This document shows, in pieces, positions 60,972 through 64,000 of a DNA stretch of 64,000 nt. Origin of the DNA: Spirochaetaceae bacterium (GTDB lineage: Bacteria; Spirochaetota; Spirochaetia; SZUA-6; DRHE01); contig CP070696.1 of assembly GCA_020353535.1 (NCBI GenBank), positions 4,544,007 through 4,608,006 on the forward strand, read 5' to 3'. The translations under genes were made by a program, and so were the position numbers. The notes beneath the pieces were generated by a model. The model was not told the origin of the DNA. It did no database searches and was given only the letters and a program-made list of their open reading frames with translations. How positions within the stretch are numbered: the first letter of the stretch is position 1; every line of letters begins with the position of its first letter.

Positions 60972-62846
60972 CTATAGCGACTTGGCGATGACCCGGTTCA
61001 GCCGTTTGGCAAACTCCGCCGGCTGGGCCAACTCCGCTCCTTCCACTATCAGGGCCTGCTCGAACAGCAGCCTGCTGATATCCTCTGTGAGCTCCTTATC
61101 CTCCGTGCCCGACAGTTTCTTGACAATGGCGTGATCGGGATTGATCTCGAGAATCGGTTTGACCTCCGGCAAGTCCTTCTGGCCGAGGGCTTTGAAGATA
61201 TGCTGCATCTGGATGGTGGGATCATTGTCGTCCGCCACGATGCAGGAAGGGGAGTCACTGAGGCGCGTGGAAGCGCGTACGTCCTTGACCTCATCCCCCA
61301 GAATTTTCTTGATTTTCTTGAGCAGCGGATTGATTTCCTTCTCCTTCTCCTTGTCCGCATCGGTCTTCAAATCCTCCGCAGTTCCGCTTCTGCCGACCGA
61401 TTTGAGCTCCACATCCTTGTAGCGGCCGATGACCGGCGCCACCAGTTCGTCGATTTCGTGATCCATGATCAGAACTTCGAGGCCCCGCTGTTTGTAGGTT
61501 TCCAGCAGCGGGGAGTTGCGCAGCTTGTCCTCCGAGCCTCCGGTGATGTAGTAGATAGCCTTCTGTTCGCCGCCCATGCGCTCCTTGTAACCTTTGAGGC
61601 TGGTCAGCCCCTTCTCGGTCGTCGATTTGTAGCGCAGCAGCTCCAGCAGTGCCTCCCGGTTACTGAAGTCCTGGTACACTCCCTCTTTCAGACAAACACC
61701 GAATTGTTCGTAGAACTCCTCGTATTTTTCCGGCGTGTTTTGGGAGATCGTGTCCAATTCACCGAGAATTTTTTTGATCGAGGCGTTGCGGATGTTCTGC
61801 AGGATTTGGTTTTCCTGCAGCATTTCCCGACTCACGTTGAGAGGGAGATCCTCGGAGTCTATGATCCCCTGAATGAAGCGCAGGTAGGTGGGTAGCAGTT
61901 CCTTCTCGTCGTCTGTTATAAACACCCGCTTCACGTACAGCTTGACACCGGGTTTGTAATTGACGAAGAACAGATCGAAAGGCGCTTTCTTGGGGATGTA
62001 GAACAGCGTGGTGTATTCCAGGGCACCCTCGGCCTTGGTGTGGACGAAGTGCAGCGGATCCTCTGTGTCGTGGCTGATCGTCCGGTAGAACTCGTTGTAA
62101 TCCTCATCCTTGAGCTCGTTTTTGGGTCGTCTCCAGAGAGCCGAGGCGCTGTTGACCTGCTCGACTTTCTGCTCCCGTTTCTCCTTCTTCTTATCCCCCT
62201 CTCCCTCGCTCTTGACCTCTTCGAAGTGCAGGTAGATGGGGAAGGGTATGTGATTGGAGTACTTTTTTACGATTGATTCGATCTGCCAGCGGTTGGCGTA
62301 CTCCTTACCGCGATCGGACAGAAACAATCTGACCGTTGTCCCGTTGCGTTCCGCCGTCGCCTCTTCCACGGAGAAAGAGCCCTTGCCGTCGCTGAGCCAT
62401 TTATAGGCTTGCTCCTCTCCGGCTTTCTTGCTGATCACCTCCACGTTGTCCGCAACCATGAAGGCCGAGTAGAAGCCGACCCCGAACTGACCGATCAGAT
62501 TTGTGTCTTCCAGATTTTGATCTCCCAGGGATTCCACGAATTGTCGGGTACCGGAATTGGCGATGGTGCCCAGGTTCTTGGCCAGCTCCTCGCCGTTCAT
62601 GCCAATACCGGTGTCCGCCACGGTCAACCAGCTTTTATCCTTCTGGTCGAAGGAGATATCGATGCGGGGCACGAAGGCGAATCCCTTGAACTCATCGTTC
62701 GTGAGGGTGAGGTACTTGAGGCGGTCGATGGCATCGGAGGCATTTGAGATCAGCTCTCGCAGGAAGACCTCCGGGTGGGAGTATAACGAATGGGTGATGA
62801 GGTGCAGCAGGCGGCCGACCTCGGTTTTAAATTTCTGCTTTGCCAT
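60972..62846 (-). CDS. htpG: Hsp90-family chaperone HtpG
   Basis: A 624-residue ATP-dependent chaperone. The start ATG 62846 (behind GAGGAG, eight nt) yields the typical N-terminus TEVGRLLHLITHSLYSHPEVFLRELISNASDA, ATP-binding GHKL domain with DTGIGM and GQFGVGFYSAF, the middle domain, and the C-terminal dimerisation domain. Between about 225 and 260 is a charged linker rich in K and E. A longer open frame upstream has no HtpG sequence. No co-chaperone is adjacent. Confidence 0.95.
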   Translation of the reverse strand: MAKQKFKTEVGRLLHLITHSLYSHPEVFLRELISNASDAIDRLKYLTLTNDEFKGFAFVPRIDISFDQKDKSWLTVADTGIGMNGEELAKNLGTIANSGTRQFVESLGDQNLEDTNLIGQFGVGFYSAFMVADNVEVISKKAGEEQAYKWLSDGKGSFSVEEATAERNGTTVRLFLSDRGKEYANRWQIESIVKKYSNHIPFPIYLHFEEVKSEGEGDKKKEKREQKVEQVNSASALWRRPKNELKDEDYNEFYRTISHDTEDPLHFVHTKAEGALEYTTLFYIPKKAPFDLFFVNYKPGVKLYVKRVFITDDEKELLPTYLRFIQGIIDSEDLPLNVSREMLQENQILQNIRNASIKKILGELDTISQNTPEKYEEFYEQFGVCLKEGVYQDFSNREALLELLRYKSTTEKGLTSLKGYKERMGGEQKAIYYITGGSEDKLRNSPLLETYKQRGLEVLIMDHEIDELVAPVIGRYKDVELKSVGRSGTAEDLKTDADKEKEKEINPLLKKIKKILGDEVKDVRASTRLSDSPSCIVADDNDPTIQMQHIFKALGQKDLPEVKPILEINPDHAIVKKLSGTEDKELTEDISRLLFEQALIVEGAELAQPAEFAKRLNRVIAKSL

Positions 62847-62911
62847 GGTTTCAACTCCTCTTGCAGGCGGAGGCAGACAGCCCGTCTCTGTTCCGCCGTT
62901 TGCTGAAATAC

Positions 62912-62939
62912 TGTATATATATCGAGATTTCTCTTCCAA
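62912..62939 (-). promoter_or_regulatory. Candidate htpG promoter
   Basis: Minus strand TTGGAA (complement of 62934-62939), a 16-bp spacer and TATACA (complement of 62912-62917). About 65 nt before the start. The spacing is one base short of ideal. Confidence 0.4.
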
Positions 62940-63038
62940 AGTTACTAAAAAAAGCTTACCCGAGCAAATCCGGCGCACCACCAGCCGCTCCGAAGGTGCC
63001 GGTACTCCGGTAGGCGCCGCCATGGCGCACCACCAACC

Positions 63039-63068
63039 TTGACAGTGGCTACTGCACAGACGTAAAGT
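63039..63068 (+). promoter_or_regulatory. Promoter of the small protein gene before argininosuccinate synthase
   Basis: TTGACA (63039-63044), an 18-bp spacer and TAAAGT (63063-63068), ending eight bases before GTG 63077; the transcript would be nearly leaderless. Confidence 0.55.
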
Positions 63069-63076
63069 GTCTGGTC

Positions 63077-63367
63077 GTGAAAATTACCGAACTGATGCGC
63101 GAATACGATCTGGAGATCGATGACGTTCGCTGGTACCTAGCCAGCCAGCAGGCGGACCGTCTGCTCGGCTACCGGGAAAAAAAACGGGAGCTCATCCGGC
63201 TTGTTTGGTCCGGAGCGCTGGAGGGAGAGCTGTACGACATGGAGGAGCGCTTCCTCGGGGAGCTTCAGAGCCGCCTGGAGCGAGGAACCCGGGACGAAGC
63301 CCAGGTACGAGCGATCCTCAGGGAGGTGGTATCCTGCCGGGAGAATCGGTACACTAAGCCGCCATGA
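63077..63367 (+). CDS. Small conserved-looking hypothetical protein
   Basis: A 96-residue, strongly charged helical protein starting at GTG 63077, directly behind a good promoter. It contains ITELMREYDLEIDDVRWYLA and two long helices. The family is not recognised. Its neighbour is the argininosuccinate synthase gene (85 nt downstream), which has its own AT-rich promoter region. The promoter supports the frame as a real gene. Confidence 0.55.
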   Translation: MKITELMREYDLEIDDVRWYLASQQADRLLGYREKKRELIRLVWSGALEGELYDMEERFLGELQSRLERGTRDEAQVRAILREVVSCRENRYTKPP

Positions 63368-63371
63368 TTAA

Positions 63372-63400
63372 ATATTTATACATAAAAACAGTATAAATAT
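63372..63400. promoter_or_regulatory. AT-rich inverted repeat upstream of the argininosuccinate synthase gene
   Basis: ATATTTATAC (63372-63381) and GTATAAATAT (63391-63400) form a perfect 10-bp inverted repeat with a nine-nt spacer, directly in front of a TTGACA at 63403-63408. This is where an arginine repressor (ArgR) operator would sit. The sequence is not the E. coli ARG box. Confidence 0.55.
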
Positions 63401-63452
63401 ACTTGACATTCTCTTCCTCTTTTTACTACCGTATCCCCAGGAGGAAGAGGAT

Positions 63453-64000
63453 ATGACATCGACACTCAGTTCGCGGCTGCTCGAACGGATTGAAGGGATT
63501 TCGGTTCCCCCTGTGCAAAAGTGCGCCATCGCCTATTCCGGCGGTCTGGATTCCACCCTGGGGATCGAGCTGCTGCGCCGCGTTTACCGGGCAGACGCGG
63601 TCATTCCCATTACCGTTGATGTAGGGCAGGGCAGGGAGGAGATCGAGATGTCGGAGCGGCGCTCCACGGCTCTGCGGATCCAGCCGCTGCTCATCGATGC
63701 CCGGGAACAATTCAGTCGGGAATGGCTGGCCAAAGCCATCCGCGCCAATGGCAGCTATTGGGGCTATCCGGTATCGACCTCGATGACCCGTCAGCTGATC
63801 GCTCAGCAGGTAGCCCTCAAAGCTGTGGAGCTGGGCTGCGATGCGGTACTGGAGGGCTCTACGGGTCGGGGCAATGATCAGTACAGAATGCACAACGTAT
63901 TCAAGATCTTCGCTCCAGCCCTGGAGGTCCTGGTTCCTGTGCGGGATTTGGATCTCACCCGCTCAGAGGAACTGGAGCTCTGCAGGCTGTGGGGTGTTCC
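63453..64000 (+). CDS. argG: Argininosuccinate synthase-like protein, 3' end missing
   Basis: The frame from ATG 63453 (GGAGGAAGAGG upstream) runs to the window edge, 182 residues so far. The N-type ATP pyrophosphatase P-loop reads AYSGGLDST (27-35), followed by ITVDVGQGREE and the substrate region GSTGRGNDQYRMHNVF, which corresponds to the GCTGKGNDQ-type segment of argininosuccinate synthase. Its N-terminus is about 20 residues longer than usual and several positions differ from the common form (for example YPVSTSMTRQ), so it belongs to a diverged branch. It joins citrulline and aspartate in arginine synthesis. Its 3' end is outside the window. Confidence 0.8.
   Translation, partial: MTSTLSSRLLERIEGISVPPVQKCAIAYSGGLDSTLGIELLRRVYRADAVIPITVDVGQGREEIEMSERRSTALRIQPLLIDAREQFSREWLAKAIRANGSYWGYPVSTSMTRQLIAQQVALKAVELGCDAVLEGSTGRGNDQYRMHNVFKIFAPALEVLVPVRDLDLTRSEELELCRLWGV

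Noticed and set aside
62972-63035. GGCGCACCACCA repeated at 62972-62983 and 63024-63035
   Set aside because: A 12-bp match in GC-rich spacer with no clear function; could be chance or a small duplication.

Overview
The window is a gene-dense, moderately GC-rich bacterial chromosome segment that most likely comes from a spirochaete (phylum Spirochaetota). The evidence is a motility-associated glycosyltransferase-like protein of the Maf type, two tandem-type apolipoprotein N-acyltransferases, two EF-G paralogues, several outer-periplasmic lipoprotein and beta-propeller proteins, and the gene order S20 - HU - Lnt - ... - Rho - L31, which I recall (from memory, not searched) as a conserved neighbourhood in Borrelia and Treponema. 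About sixty protein genes and one tRNA are present. No stretch above 300 bases lacks a gene. The longest non-coding stretches are the rho leader (44602-44844), the region upstream of htpG (62847-63076) and the divergent region 6003-6234.

Layout. 1-2172: the 3' part of cheA overlapping a CheY-like regulator (chemotaxis). 2311-6002 (minus): a PASTA-bearing FtsI-type transpeptidase and a Maf-like glycosyltransferase, closed by a good intrinsic terminator. 6235-10510: two membrane-anchored LysM/M23 peptidases, a membrane protein with a bactofilin-like domain, and a patatin-like lipase, which together look like an envelope or cell-shape module. 10531-15515: a methyltransferase, an M28/PDZ lipoprotein peptidase, a ferredoxin, thymidylate synthase and an MDR oxidoreductase. 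15551-22237: SecA, a propeller lipoprotein, bifunctional NAD(P)HX repair enzyme and two small membrane proteins. 22283-29568: an EF-G-like GTPase, a VOC protein, a second EF-G, a CAP-domain protein and ArgS. 29561-33281: purine nucleoside phosphorylase/laccase-domain protein, a metallo-beta-lactamase, an IscR-like regulator and a sodium/solute symporter. 33372-41876: GltX, GlyS, TyrS, Lnt1, S20, HU, Lnt2. 41926-46821: a response regulator, a cyclase-tail TPR protein, a bactofilin, CinA, Rho, L31. 46811-50534: a Mut7-C nuclease-like protein, a remnant of an ABC ATPase, two stand-alone cyclic-nucleotide-binding proteins, galactokinase, SurE. 50772-58184: a TPR/NHL/VWA-like secreted protein, a cysteine-cluster protein, a secreted protein with an internal duplication, a TGS-uridine-kinase fusion, an HD-GYP phosphodiesterase and a TPR membrane protein. 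58358-60821: an AT-richer accessory stretch that abuts tRNA-Leu(TAA). 60972-64000: HtpG, a small protein and the start of an argininosuccinate synthase gene.

How the genes work together. Much of the window serves translation (four aminoacyl-tRNA synthetases, two EF-G paralogues, S20, L31, tRNA-Leu) and envelope building (PBP, M23 peptidases, bactofilins, Lnt pair, SecA, lipoproteins). Signalling genes are scattered (CheA/CheY, an orphan receiver, an HD-GYP protein, two cyclic-nucleotide-binding proteins), while no cyclase catalytic domain or diguanylate cyclase is visible. Several near-consensus promoters lie so close to their start codons that the transcripts would be leaderless or nearly so. 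I found no CRISPR array, intact insertion sequence, prophage or obvious defence island. The observations I rate highest are the peptidase/bactofilin-like module, the leaderless promoters, the accessory stretch next to tRNA-Leu, the cyclase-tail protein and the duplicated secreted protein.
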